64,000 bases of DNA. It comes from Micromonospora sp. HK10. GTDB taxonomy: Bacteria > Actinomycetota > Actinomycetes > Mycobacteriales > Micromonosporaceae. Location of the stretch: NCBI RefSeq assembly GCF_000982955.1, contig NZ_KQ058900.1, positions 1 through 64,000 on the forward strand, given 5' to 3'. The notes under the pieces were generated by a model, which worked only from the letters and a program-made list of their open reading frames with translations, was not told the origin of the DNA and made no database searches. How positions within the stretch are numbered: the stretch's first letter is position 1; each line of letters opens with the position of its first letter. The position numbers were made by a program, and so were the translations under genes. Shown here piece after piece: positions 17,269-25,853 of the stretch.

Positions 17269-18684
17269 GTGGGGGCGGTGAGCCTGCGGGGGTTTGGGTG
17301 GCGGCACGCTGGGCGGCGGCAGTGGGCGGTGCGGGGGGTGGACCTGCGCATTGAGGGTGGCGAGCGGGTGCTGCTGCTGGGGGCGTCGGGGGCGGGCAAG
17401 AGCACGCTGCTGGGGGCGCTGGCCGGGCTGCTGCCGGAGGACTCCGGCGAGCAGGAGGGCACCGTCGAGATCGACGGACTCGACCCGCGCAAGGCCCGGG
17501 AACGGGTCGGCATCGTCTTCCAGGACCCGGAGAGCCAGCTCGTGATGGCCCGCTGCGGCGACGACGTCGCGTTCGGGCTGGAGAACCGCGGGGTGCCCGC
17601 CGACGAGATCTGGCCCCGGGTCGACGAGGCGCTGCGCCGAATTGGCTTCCCGTACCACCGGGACCGGCCCACCGCGGCGCTCTCCGGCGGCGAACAGCAG
17701 CGGCTCGCCCTGGCCGGCGCGCTGGCGCTGCGGCCGGGCCTGCTGCTGCTCGACGAGCCGACCGCCAACCTGGACCCGGCCGGCGCCGCGCTGGTCCGGC
17801 GGGCCGTCGCGGACGCCGTCGACGCCGACACCACGCTGATCCTGGTCGAGCACCGGGTCGCCGAGGCGCTGCCCCTGGTCGACCGGGTGGTGGTGCTGGA
17901 ACCCGGCGGCGGGGTGCGCGCCGACGGCGCACCCGACGCGGTCTTCGCCGCGCACGGCGACGCGCTGGCCGACGCTGGCGTCTGGGTGCCCGGCCGCACC
18001 GTGCCGCCCCGGCGGGCCACCGCGACGCCCGGCGCGGTGCTGCTCACCGCCGACCGGCTCGGCCTGCCGCCCCGGCTGGCCCCCACCGACCTCGAGGTAC
18101 GCGCCGGCGAGGCGCTCGCCGTCCTCGGCCCCAACGGTGCCGGCAAGTCCACCCTGGCCCTGCTGCTCGGCGGGCTGCTCCGCCCGGGCGGCGGCGCGGT
18201 CACCGCGAGCGAGGCGCTGGCCGGTCGGGACGCCGACGCTCCCCCGCACCGCTGGCGGGCGCCCGCCCTGGTCCGGCGGATCGGCTCGGTCTTCCAGGAT
18301 CCGGAGCACCAGTTCGTCACCGGCAGCGTCCGCGACGAGCTGGCGCTCGGGCCGCGCCGCACCGGCCAGCCCGAGCCGGTCGTGGCGGCGACCGTGGACG
18401 CCCTGCTGGCCCGGCTGCGCCTGGACCGGCTGGCCGGGGCGAACCCGTACACCCTCTCCGGCGGCGAGGCGCGGCGGCTGAGCGTGGCGACCGCCCTGGC
18501 CACCGCGCCCCGCCTGCTGATCTGCGACGAGCCGACCTTCGGCCAGGACCGGCGCACCTGGCGGGAGCTGGTCGACCTCCTCGCCGAGCTGCGCGACGCC
18601 GGCCACGGCGTCGTGACGGTCACCCACGACCCGGACTTCGTGGCCGCGCTGGCCGACCGGACCGTCACCCTGGAGCGCCGATGA
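17269..18684 (+). CDS. ykoD: ECF transporter duplicated ATPase YkoD
   Basis: A 471-residue fusion of two ABC ATPase domains, which energises the thiamin-precursor ECF transporter. Domain 1 has Walker A LGASGAGKST near 39-48, signature LSGGEQQRLALAGAL near 140 and Walker B LLLLDEPTANLDP. Domain 2 has GPNGAGKST near 288, signature LSGGEARRLSVATAL near 398 and LLICDEPTFGQD. The GTG at 17269 is the first start compatible with the leading strand (MGAVSLRGF); GTG at 17278 is an alternative. Its stop overlaps the ykoC ATG (ATGA). The G-rich right flank of the inverted repeat runs to within a few bases of the start. Confidence 0.92.
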   Translation: MGAVSLRGFGWRHAGRRQWAVRGVDLRIEGGERVLLLGASGAGKSTLLGALAGLLPEDSGEQEGTVEIDGLDPRKARERVGIVFQDPESQLVMARCGDDVAFGLENRGVPADEIWPRVDEALRRIGFPYHRDRPTAALSGGEQQRLALAGALALRPGLLLLDEPTANLDPAGAALVRRAVADAVDADTTLILVEHRVAEALPLVDRVVVLEPGGGVRADGAPDAVFAAHGDALADAGVWVPGRTVPPRRATATPGAVLLTADRLGLPPRLAPTDLEVRAGEALAVLGPNGAGKSTLALLLGGLLRPGGGAVTASEALAGRDADAPPHRWRAPALVRRIGSVFQDPEHQFVTGSVRDELALGPRRTGQPEPVVAATVDALLARLRLDRLAGANPYTLSGGEARRLSVATALATAPRLLICDEPTFGQDRRTWRELVDLLAELRDAGHGVVTVTHDPDFVAALADRTVTLERR

Positions 18685-19493
18685 GCCCGGCGATGATCAG
18701 TGCTGGGCCGATCGCGGCGGCCGGAGCGCCGCTGGCCCGGCGCAACCCGGTGGCGAAGCTGGCCGCCGCGCTGCTCTTCTCCCTCCTGCTGATCGCCACC
18801 CTGGACCCGGTCGCCCCGGCGATCGCCATCGCGATCGAGCTGGCGGTGCTGCCGTTGTTCGGCATCCGCCACCGGGTGCTCGCCCGGCGCGCCTGGCCGC
18901 TGCTCGCCGGGGCGGGCGGCATCCTGGTCACCCTGGTGCTCTTCGCCGCCGACCGGTCCGGCCCGGTGCTGCTCGCGGCCGGCCCGGTGCTGGTCACCCA
19001 GGGGGTACTGGTCACCGCGCTGGGCCTGGTGCTGCGCATGCTCGCGGTGGCGCTGCCCGGGATCATCGTGTTCGCCACCACCGACGCCACCGATTTGGCC
19101 GACGCGCTGATCCAGAACGCGAAGGCGCCGGCCCGGTTCGCGCTCGGCGCGCTGGCCGCGTTCCGGTTGGTGCCGCTCCTCGAAGAGGAATGGCGGATGA
19201 TCAGCATGGCGCGCCGGGCCCGCGGCGTGGACGCCGGCCGCAACCCGGTGGCCAAGCTGCGGCTTTTCGCGTCGACGGTGTTCGCTCTGCTGGTCGGGGC
19301 GATCCGGCGCGGTACCCGGCTGGCGGTGGCGATGGACGCGCGCGGCTTCGACGCGGGCATCCCGCGCACGGTCGCCCGGCGGCAGCACTTCACCCGGGCG
19401 GACACCCTGCTGGTGGTGGCCGCCGGGGCGCTGGGCGCCGCGGCGCTGGCGGTCAGCGTGCTGCTGGGCACCTTCCGCCCGCTGCTCGGCTGA
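18681..19493 (+). CDS. ykoC: ECF transporter transmembrane component YkoC (EcfT)
   Basis: A 270-residue EcfT-type membrane scaffold that couples the ATPase pair to YkoE. Five or six hydrophobic segments are followed by the coupling-helix region, where EEEWRMISMARRARGVDAG near 169-187 and VAMDARGFDAG near 216 carry the A-R-A/R-G motifs typical of EcfT. Start ATG 18681 overlaps the ykoD stop by 4 nt. A run of 40-bp tandem repeats begins 27 bp after the stop codon. Confidence 0.92.
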   Translation: MSPAMISAGPIAAAGAPLARRNPVAKLAAALLFSLLLIATLDPVAPAIAIAIELAVLPLFGIRHRVLARRAWPLLAGAGGILVTLVLFAADRSGPVLLAAGPVLVTQGVLVTALGLVLRMLAVALPGIIVFATTDATDLADALIQNAKAPARFALGALAAFRLVPLLEEEWRMISMARRARGVDAGRNPVAKLRLFASTVFALLVGAIRRGTRLAVAMDARGFDAGIPRTVARRQHFTRADTLLVVAAGALGAAALAVSVLLGTFRPLLG

Positions 19494-19520
19494 TGCCGCT
19501 GCGTCATATCGCCGAACAGC

Positions 19521-19680
19521 ACTGCGCCTCCGCGCACGGCGCGGCACCGTGCCGTCGCAAGCTGCGCCTCCGCGCCCGGCGCGGCACCGTGCCGTCGCAA
19601 GCTGCGCCTCCGCGCCCGGCGCGGCACCGTGCCGTCGCAAGCTGCGCCTCCGCGCCCGGCACCGGGCCGTCGCGACGAGC
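19521..19680. repeat. 40-bp tandem repeat, about 3.6 copies
   Basis: Units beginning (G/A)CTGCGCCTCCGCGC recur exactly every 40 bp at 19521, 19561, 19601 and 19641; units 2 and 3 are identical, unit 1 differs at a few bases and unit 4 is truncated. Each unit contains GCGGCACCGTGCCGTCGC, which is itself partly palindromic (CGGCACCGTGCCG). The array sits just after ykoC in the 272-bp gap before the convergent Lys-rich gene. Confidence 0.9.
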
Positions 19681-19765
19681 TGCGAGCGTCCGCGCGCCCG
19701 GCTTGCTCGGCCGGCCCGGACCGGACCGCGTGGCGGGCGGACCGGTCCGGGCGGCGAGGGTCCGA

Positions 19766-20008
19766 TCAGCTGCGCCGGAAGGCGTAGAACCGGGTCTGGC
19801 CGGCGCGCTGGCTGCGGCCGACGACGCGGGTGTCCCGCCCGGCCGGCGGGCCGGCCTTCGGCGGTGCGGGCGGTGTGCCGCCGGCCGGTGCCGGCAGCGT
19901 CACCGGGTCGGCGGGCATCACGGCGAGGGCGTCGAGATCCGTCGGGGTCACGTCCTTCAGGGACGGCGACGGCTTGCGGGACTTCTTCGGACTGCGCTTG
20001 GCGGGCAT
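19766..20008 (-). CDS. Small basic Lys/Pro-rich protein of unknown function
   Basis: An 80-residue protein with a lysine/serine-rich N terminus (MPAKRSPKKSRKPSPSLKD), a Pro/Ala-rich middle and a basic C terminus ending TRFYAFRRS. A strong AGGAGG lies 7 nt before the ATG at 20008, which supports translation. The composition suggests nucleic-acid binding or a disordered tail protein, but no domain is recognisable. It is convergent with ykoC and divergent from gnd, so it is probably transcribed alone. Confidence 0.6.
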   Translation of the reverse strand: MPAKRSPKKSRKPSPSLKDVTPTDLDALAVMPADPVTLPAPAGGTPPAPPKAGPPAGRDTRVVGRSQRAGQTRFYAFRRS

Positions 20009-20419
20009 ACCCGAACCTCCTGACTCTCGGGCGCGCCGGGTCGCGGCGCGGCGAGCGGGTGCGCTCCGGCGGGTCCGACCATGGCAGGCACCGCGATGGA
20101 CAGCGGTGGGGAGGATGCGGACGCCCGGAGCAGGACGGGTCCACGGCGTACGGCGGTGGACCGGGCTCGACGAAAGGGCGTCAGTTACGCATGCCAGCAG
20201 GCTAACCGGCCGCACCGCCGGCCCGCACCCGAATTACCGTCCGCCGCGCGATCGCCCGCCGCACCTCGCCGGGAGCGGGGACGGCAGCACGGGCACCGGC
20301 CCTACCCGGAGGGCGGGCGTGACGGCACGGTCACCGACCGTCGACGTCCCGGCCCGGGCCCGCGCGGGCCGCGATACGGTCGCAGCACGTGCAGGTCGGA
20401 CCGAAGGGTGGCGGTACGC
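20009..20419. other. 411-bp divergent spacer, no gene seen
   Basis: The region between the Lys-rich small gene (minus) and gnd (plus) must hold both promoters. A frame in phase with gnd runs through it but has no convincing ribosome-binding site and shows only shadow-type composition. I see no palindrome, repeat or clear -35/-10 pair. Confidence 0.5.
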
Positions 20420-21862
20420 ATGACAGAGCGGGCGACGGCGCAGATCGGGGTCACCGGCCTCGCGGTCATGGGCCGCAACCTGGCCCGGAACCTGGCCCGG
20501 AACGGATTCACCGTGGCGGTGCACAACCGCTCGCCCGAGCGCACCCGCAGCCTCGTCGCCGAGCACGGGACCGAGGGCGCCTTCGTGCCGGCGGAGTCCA
20601 TGGCCGACTTCGTCGCCGCGCTGCGACGCCCCCGCGCGGTGATCGTCATGGTGAAGGCGGGCGCCCCTACGGACGCGGTGATCGACGAACTGGTCCCCCT
20701 GCTCGAGGCGGGGGACATCGTGGTCGACTGCGGCAACGCACACTTCGCCGACACCCGCCGGCGGGAGGAGGCGCTGCGCGGGCACGGCCTGCACTTCGTC
20801 GGCACCGGCGTCTCCGGCGGTGAGGAGGGCGCGTTGCACGGGCCCAGCATCATGCCGGGCGGCTCGGACGAGTCGTACCGGACGCTCGGCCCGATCTTCG
20901 AGAAGATCGCCGCGCAGGTCGACGGCACGCCGTGCTGCCGGCACATCGGCCCGGACGGGGCCGGCCACTTCGTCAAGATGGTGCACAACGGCATCGAGTA
21001 CGCCGACATGCAGCTCATCGCCGAGGCGTACGACCTGTTGCGGGCCGGCCTGTCGGCGAGCCCGGCGGAGCTCGCGGAGATCTTCCGGCAGTGGAACGGC
21101 GGCGAGTTGGAGTCCTTCCTCATCGAGATCACCGCCGACGTGCTGGCGCACACCGACGCCGCGACCGGCCGCCCGTTCGTGGACATCGTGCTGGACCAGG
21201 CCGAGCAGAAGGGCACCGGCCGGTGGACCGTGCAGAGCGCCCTCGACCTTGGCGTCCCGATCACCGGCATCGCCGAGGCCACCTTCGCCCGGTCGCTGTC
21301 CGGGCACGCCGACCAGCGGGCGGCCGCCCGCCGCGCGTTCCCCGACGCCGGCGAGAAGTGGCAGGTCGACGACCGGGAGAGCTTCGTCGAGGACGTCCGG
21401 CGCGCGCTGCTGGCCAGCAAGATCGTCGCGTACGCGCAGGGCTTCGACCAGATCCGGGCCGGCAGCCGGGAGTACGACTGGGGCATCGACCTGGGCGGCA
21501 CCGCCACCATCTGGCGGGGCGGCTGCATCATCCGGGCCCGCTTCCTGGACCGCATCCGGGCCGCGTACGACGCGGAGCCGGAGCTGTCCACGCTGCTGGT
21601 CGCCCCGTGGTTCGCCGAGCAGGTCAGCGCCGGGGTGCCGGCCTGGCGGCGGGTGGTGGCCGACGCGGCCCGGGCGGGCGTGCCGGCGCCGGCCTTCTCC
21701 TCGTCGCTGGCCTGGTTCGACGCGCTGCGCGCCGAGCGGCTGCCGGCCGCGCTGATCCAGGGCCTGCGGGACAACTTCGGAGCGCACACCTACCACCGGG
21801 TGGACCGGGAGGGTGCGTTCCACACGCTCTGGGCCGGCGACCGTTCCGAAGTGTCGGGGTGA
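20420..21862 (+). CDS. gnd: 6-phosphogluconate dehydrogenase, decarboxylating, NADP-dependent
   Basis: A 480-residue enzyme of the oxidative pentose phosphate pathway: 6-phosphogluconate + NADP+ gives ribulose 5-phosphate, CO2 and NADPH. Dinucleotide-binding GLAVMGRNLARN near 13-24; substrate-site VSGGEEGALHGPSIMPGG near 130-147; catalytic GAGHFVKMVHNGIEY with its lysine near 190. The C-terminal half has the large helical dimer domain and tail of the full-length type. The frame is open further upstream, but the ATG at 20420 gives MTERATAQIGVTG, the normal family start. It is a single gene; the pirin operon that follows is convergent. Confidence 0.95.
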   Translation: MTERATAQIGVTGLAVMGRNLARNLARNGFTVAVHNRSPERTRSLVAEHGTEGAFVPAESMADFVAALRRPRAVIVMVKAGAPTDAVIDELVPLLEAGDIVVDCGNAHFADTRRREEALRGHGLHFVGTGVSGGEEGALHGPSIMPGGSDESYRTLGPIFEKIAAQVDGTPCCRHIGPDGAGHFVKMVHNGIEYADMQLIAEAYDLLRAGLSASPAELAEIFRQWNGGELESFLIEITADVLAHTDAATGRPFVDIVLDQAEQKGTGRWTVQSALDLGVPITGIAEATFARSLSGHADQRAAARRAFPDAGEKWQVDDRESFVEDVRRALLASKIVAYAQGFDQIRAGSREYDWGIDLGGTATIWRGGCIIRARFLDRIRAAYDAEPELSTLLVAPWFAEQVSAGVPAWRRVVADAARAGVPAPAFSSSLAWFDALRAERLPAALIQGLRDNFGAHTYHRVDREGAFHTLWAGDRSEVSG

Positions 21863-21886
21863 ACCCGGCCCGGCCCGGCGGCCGGA

Positions 21887-22654
21887 TCAGGCGAGGGTGG
21901 CGTGCATCTCCCAGACCAGGATCTCCGCCGGCTCGGCGGCGACCACCCGCTGTCCACCGGTCATCGTGATCCGCGCCGCGTCCCCCTCGTCCAGCCGCCC
22001 GGCGCCCTCCAGGGTGACCGCGCCGCTGGGCACGTAGAGGTGCAGGAACGGCGCGTCGGGGAGGTCGACCTCGTCGCCGGGGGCGAGCCGGGCGGCGTGC
22101 AGGGTCGCGTAGCGGTTGCGGATCCGGATGGCGGACGCGCCGTCGTACCGGTCCATCCCGGAGGCGACCGGGACCAGCCCGCCGCGGAGCAGCTCGTCGC
22201 CGATCTCCAACTGCTCGTAGCCGGGGTCGACGCCCTCCTCGTCGGGCAGCACCCACATCTGCACGAAGTGGACCGGGTCCCGGTGCGGGGCGGTGTTGTC
22301 CAACCGCCAGGAGTCGTTCTTCTCCGAGTGCAGGATGCCGGTGCCGGCGCTCATCCGCTGCGCCAGGCCCGGGTAGATGACGCCGGAGTGGCCGGTGGAG
22401 TCCTGGTGCACCAGGGAACCCCGCAGCACCCAGGTGACGATCTCCATGTCCTGGTGCGGATGGGTCTCGAAGCCGCTGCCCGGGCGCACCACGTCATCGT
22501 TGTTGACCAGCAGCAGGCCGTGGTGGGTGTTCGCCGGGTCGTAGTGCCGGGAGAACGAGAACGAGTGCTTCGAGTCCAGCCAGGACAGCCGGGTGGCGAA
22601 CCGGTCGGCGGCCCGCCGCACGTCCACCGCCGGGACGGGGGCGACCGCGGTCAC
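21887..22654 (-). CDS. Pirin-family bicupin protein
   Basis: A 255-residue bicupin. The first cupin carries the pirin metal-site pattern GFETHPHQDMEIVTWVLRGSLVHQDSTG near 60-87 (His pair HPHQD, then H and E) and GTGILHSEKND near 104-114. The second cupin is more degenerate. Pirins bind iron and some oxidise quercetin; a redox-sensor role is inferred from the family. The GTG start at 22654 overlaps the stop of the small upstream gene (GTGA), so the two are co-translated. Confidence 0.92.
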   Translation of the reverse strand: MTAVAPVPAVDVRRAADRFATRLSWLDSKHSFSFSRHYDPANTHHGLLLVNNDDVVRPGSGFETHPHQDMEIVTWVLRGSLVHQDSTGHSGVIYPGLAQRMSAGTGILHSEKNDSWRLDNTAPHRDPVHFVQMWVLPDEEGVDPGYEQLEIGDELLRGGLVPVASGMDRYDGASAIRIRNRYATLHAARLAPGDEVDLPDAPFLHLYVPSGAVTLEGAGRLDEGDAARITMTGGQRVVAAEPAEILVWEMHATLA

Positions 22655-22872
22655 CAGGCACGCTGCCCGGTCTCGGTGGGCGCCCAGGTCAGTGCCGGCT
22701 CGCCGGTGGCCAGCTCACCGATCTCGCCGGCGCGCAGGGCGGGCGTGTGGCCCAGTTCGGCGCAGTGCTGCTCGGCGATCTCCGCGCAGATCTCGGCCAC
22801 CTGCTCGCAGAGGGGATCGCCCAGGTCGGCGGCGTTCAACGCCATGATCATCTTGAACCGGAGATCACTCAT
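22651..22872 (-). CDS. Small 73-residue protein upstream of pirin
   Basis: Starts MSDLRFKMIMALNAADLGD at 22872 and ends by overlapping the pirin GTG by 4 nt. The central helix DPLCEQVAEICAEIAEQHCAELGH contains three regularly spaced cysteines and one histidine, which could bind metal, although no named motif fits. The frame is open further upstream but lacks a better start. Tight coupling with pirin suggests a functional partner; the function is unknown. Confidence 0.65.
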   Translation of the reverse strand: MSDLRFKMIMALNAADLGDPLCEQVAEICAEIAEQHCAELGHTPALRAGEIGELATGEPALTWAPTETGQRAW

Positions 22873-23012
22873 CCCCCACCCCCGCGTGGCGGGCGCGTCC
22901 CGGCGGCGCGCCCTGCGCCGATCGTACGCGCGAGCGCCCCGCCCCCGGCCGGAAAGCCGGATGCGGGGCACCCTCGTACGGCCCGCCGCGACGCTGCGCC
23001 GGGCCGACGGCG

Positions 23013-23198
23013 TCAGAAGAACCGGCGCCGCTTGGCCTTCTGCGGCCGGAGCATGTCGGCGCCCTTGGTGAGCAGCCGGCTCACCCCGCTCGGCCCACGA
23101 CGGGTCTCCAGCGAGTGGCTGAGCCGGCGCGCGCCGGCCGCCGCCAGCGGCACGGCGACCGCCATGACCGCCCACTGCGCGATCCGCTTCTGAATCAT
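23013..23198 (-). CDS. 61-residue single-pass membrane peptide
   Basis: MIQKRIAQWAVMAVAVPLAAAGARR gives one N-terminal hydrophobic helix (about 7-23), followed by a charged tail ending PQKAKRRRFF. The ribosome-binding site GGAGGTGA lies 7 nt before the ATG at 23198. The strong site and the typical topology support a real gene of unknown role. It lies 70 bp downstream of uppS on the same strand. Confidence 0.65.
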   Translation of the reverse strand: MIQKRIAQWAVMAVAVPLAAAGARRLSHSLETRRGPSGVSRLLTKGADMLRPQKAKRRRFF

Positions 23199-23268
23199 TG
23201 TCGGTTCACCTCCGCGATCGTCTGCTGCCCGTTCTGGTACCCAGCGCGTCGCGTCGGTAAGCCTCGCC

Positions 23269-24081
23269 TCAGCCGGTCGGCGCCACCGGATTGGGCAGCG
23301 CGCCGCCGAAGCGGCGGTCCCGCTGCGCGTACAGCTCGCACGCGTACCACAGGTGGCGGCGGTCGAAGTCCGGCCAGAGGGTGTCCAGGAAGACCAGCTC
23401 GGCGTACGCGCTCTGCCAGAGCAGGAAGTTGGAGGTGCGCTGCTCGCCGGAGGGGCGCAGGAAGAGGTCCACCTCGGGGACCTCCGGGTGGTACAGGTAC
23501 TTCCCGATGGTCTTCTCGGTGATCCGGTCCGGATGCAGCCGGCCCGCGGCGACGTCCCGGGCGATCGCGGCGGTCGCGTCGGCGATCTCCGCCTGGCCGC
23601 CGTAGTTGACGCAGAACTGCAGGGTCAGCGTCGAGTTGCCGCGGGACATCTCCTCGGCGGTCTGCAACTCCGAGATGACGCTCTTCCACAGCCGTCCGGC
23701 CCGGCCGGACCAGACCACCCGGACGCCCAGGTCGACGAGCTGGTCGCGGCGGCGGCGGATCACGTCCCGGTTGAAGCCCATCAGGAAGCGGACCTCCTCC
23801 GGCGAGCGCCGCCAGTTCTCGGTCGAGAAGGCGTACGCCGACAGGTAGGGGATGCCCAGCTCGATGGCGCCCTCGATGGTGTCGAAGAGGCTGTGCTCGC
23901 CCTGCTCGTGTCCCTTGGTGCGGGGCAGGCCGCGCTCCTTGGCCCAGCGCCCGTTGCCGTCCATCACCACGGCGATGTGCCGCGGCAGCGCGTCGGCCGG
24001 CAGGGCCGGGGGCCGGGCGCCCGACGGGTGCGGAGTCGGTGGCACCGGCTCGCGCCGGCCGGCCCTCATCGATCGGATCAC
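23269..24081 (-). CDS. uppS: Isoprenyl (undecaprenyl/decaprenyl) diphosphate synthase, cis type
   Basis: A 270-residue cis-prenyltransferase that makes the polyprenyl carrier for peptidoglycan. The first catalytic segment HIAVVMDGNGRWAKERGLPR lies near 35-54 (D41, N43, R45). YLSAYAFSTENWRRSP follows near 79-94, then FCVNYGGQAEIADA and the C-terminal VDLFLRPSGEQRTSNFLLWQ. The GTG at 24081 overlaps the recO stop (GTGA); ATG at 24069 is the alternative. The first 32 residues are Pro/Arg-rich. The recO-uppS pairing is the same as in M. tuberculosis. Confidence 0.95.
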   Translation of the reverse strand: MIRSMRAGRREPVPPTPHPSGARPPALPADALPRHIAVVMDGNGRWAKERGLPRTKGHEQGEHSLFDTIEGAIELGIPYLSAYAFSTENWRRSPEEVRFLMGFNRDVIRRRRDQLVDLGVRVVWSGRAGRLWKSVISELQTAEEMSRGNSTLTLQFCVNYGGQAEIADATAAIARDVAAGRLHPDRITEKTIGKYLYHPEVPEVDLFLRPSGEQRTSNFLLWQSAYAELVFLDTLWPDFDRRHLWYACELYAQRDRRFGGALPNPVAPTG

Positions 24082-24965
24082 TCGCTAATCTCCCTGTTCA
24101 CGCCGGCGTTGGCCGGTCCGGCGCCGGCACGCGGCGGGACCACATCCGGCCCCGCGCCGGCACGCGGCGGGACCACACCCGGCCCCGCGCCGGCCGCCGG
24201 GGCGCCCCGGTCGACCAGCGGCAGCGAGCGTAGCGCGCGCTCCAGATGCCACTGGAGGTGCGCCGCGACCAGGCCGCTGCACTCCCGGCGCACGCCGGTC
24301 TCGGTGGCGTCGGCGTACGCCCAGTCGCCGGTGGTCAGCGCGGACATCAGCTCGATGGTGGCCGGGGCCGGATGGGCGGCGCCGGGGGGCCGGCAGTCCG
24401 GGCAGACCGCGCCGCCGGCCGGCACGGAGAACGCCCGGTGCCGCCCCGGGGTGCCGCAGACCGCGCAGGCGGTCAGCGCCGGCGCCCAGCCCGCGAAGGA
24501 CATGCCGCGCAGCAAGTACGCGTCGAGCACCAGGGTGGTGGCGTGCTCGCCGGTGGCCAGCGACCGCAGCGCGCCCAGGGTGAGCTGGAACAGCCGCAGC
24601 GACGGCTCCCGCTCGATCGGGGTGAGCCGCTCCGCCGTCTCGGCGATCGCGCTGGCCGCCGTGTAGCGGGGGTAGTCGCCGAGGAACCGCTTGCCGTACA
24701 GGTCGATCCCCTCGACCTGGCTGATGCTCTGCAGCGAGCTGCCCTGATTGCCCTTGGGGTCGCCGGCGAGCTGGAGGTCGACGTGCCCGAACGGCTCCAG
24801 CCGGGCGCCGAACCTGCTGGTGGTGCGCCGCACCCCGCGGGCCACCGCGCGCAGCCGGCCGTGCCGGCGGGTGAGCAGCGTGATGATCCGGTCGGACTCG
24901 CCCAGCTTCTGCACGCGCAGCACCACCGCGTCGTCGCGGTAGAGCTGTCGGCGGTACCCGGCCAT
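24078..24965 (-). CDS. recO: DNA repair protein RecO, with a low-complexity C-terminal repeat tail
   Basis: A 295-residue recombination mediator that helps load RecA in the RecFOR pathway. The N-terminal OB fold starts YRDDAVVLRVQKLGESDRII, with the basic RRHGRLRAVARGVRRTTSRF near 33-52. A zinc finger is formed by CAVC and, 18 residues later, CPDC, near 170-195. The body ends near 250. After it comes a tail of about 40 residues with two 11-residue repeats (VVPPRAGAGP plus one), encoded by a 33-bp tandem duplication at 24121-24186. That tail is not part of the RecO fold. The gene is coupled to uppS. Confidence 0.93.
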   Translation of the reverse strand: MAGYRRQLYRDDAVVLRVQKLGESDRIITLLTRRHGRLRAVARGVRRTTSRFGARLEPFGHVDLQLAGDPKGNQGSSLQSISQVEGIDLYGKRFLGDYPRYTAASAIAETAERLTPIEREPSLRLFQLTLGALRSLATGEHATTLVLDAYLLRGMSFAGWAPALTACAVCGTPGRHRAFSVPAGGAVCPDCRPPGAAHPAPATIELMSALTTGDWAYADATETGVRRECSGLVAAHLQWHLERALRSLPLVDRGAPAAGAGPGVVPPRAGAGPDVVPPRAGAGPANAGVNREISE

Positions 24966-25067
24966 CGGGCCATTCTCCCTCGGGGTGCGATCTCAGGGTC
25001 GGCTCGGGGTGGATCGGCGGTGGATCCCGGATGTGCCACCCCCGCGGTGCGCCGTAGCGTGCTCGCC

Positions 25068-25853
25068 ATGGCTCTGCACCGGACCGCCGTCGCCGTCACC
25101 GCCGCCACGGCCTCGCTCATCCTCCTCGCCGGGTGCGACAACCTGTCGTTCCGGCGGCTGGACTACGACAACACCGAGGCGACCGGGATCAGCCGGATCA
25201 CCGTGCCGTCCGGGGGCGCCGGTGACGTGGCCGTCCGCGCCACCGGGCCCGCCGGCCAGGTGCGGATCAAGCGGGTGGTCCGCTACCAGGGCGGGCAGCA
25301 GCCCGACACCCGGTACCAGATCAAGGGCGACGAACTGGTGCTGCCGACCGACTGCGGTGCCCGGTGCACCGTCGCCTGGGAGGTGATCGCCCCGGCGGGC
25401 GTGGCGGTGCGCGGCGAGACCGGCTCCGGCAACGTCGAGCTGGCCCAGGTCGGCACCGTCGAGTTCACCCTGCGCTCGGGGGACCTCAGCGTGAGCGGGG
25501 CACGCGGCGATGTCCGCGCCGAGACCACGTCGGGCAACATCCGGGTGGTCGACGCGGCCGGCGCGGTCCGGCTGCGCGCGTCGTCCGGCGACATCGAGGC
25601 GCGCCGGCTGGGCGCCGGGGTGGACGCGGAGGCCACCTCCGGCAACGTCACCGTCGAGCTGGACCGGCCGGCCCCGGTCCGGCTGCGGGCGTCCAGCGGC
25701 GACATCGACCTCACCGTGCCCGACGACCGCTACCGGGTGCGGGCCAGCGCCCGGTCCGGCGACACCGACCTGGGCGTGCCCGACGACCCGGCGGCGTCGC
25801 TGCTGCTGGACGTCGCGGCCACCAGCGGCAACGTCCGGATCAACCGGCGCTGA
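25068..25853 (+). CDS. DUF4097-type beta-helix lipoprotein
   Basis: A 261-residue secreted protein with a lipobox (LILLAGC, Cys at about 23) after a short signal peptide. The mature part consists of recurring strand turns with SGNV, SGDL, SGNI, SGDI motifs every 18-22 residues, the hallmark of DUF4097 right-handed or adhesin-like beta-repeat proteins. A pair of cysteines (DCGARC near 103) may form a disulfide. ATG at 25068 is preferred; a GTG three codons upstream is possible. It is divergent from recO. Its last 14 bp overlap the 3' end of the convergent acyltransferase gene. Confidence 0.85.
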   Translation: MALHRTAVAVTAATASLILLAGCDNLSFRRLDYDNTEATGISRITVPSGGAGDVAVRATGPAGQVRIKRVVRYQGGQQPDTRYQIKGDELVLPTDCGARCTVAWEVIAPAGVAVRGETGSGNVELAQVGTVEFTLRSGDLSVSGARGDVRAETTSGNIRVVDAAGAVRLRASSGDIEARRLGAGVDAEATSGNVTVELDRPAPVRLRASSGDIDLTVPDDRYRVRASARSGDTDLGVPDDPAASLLLDVAATSGNVRINRR

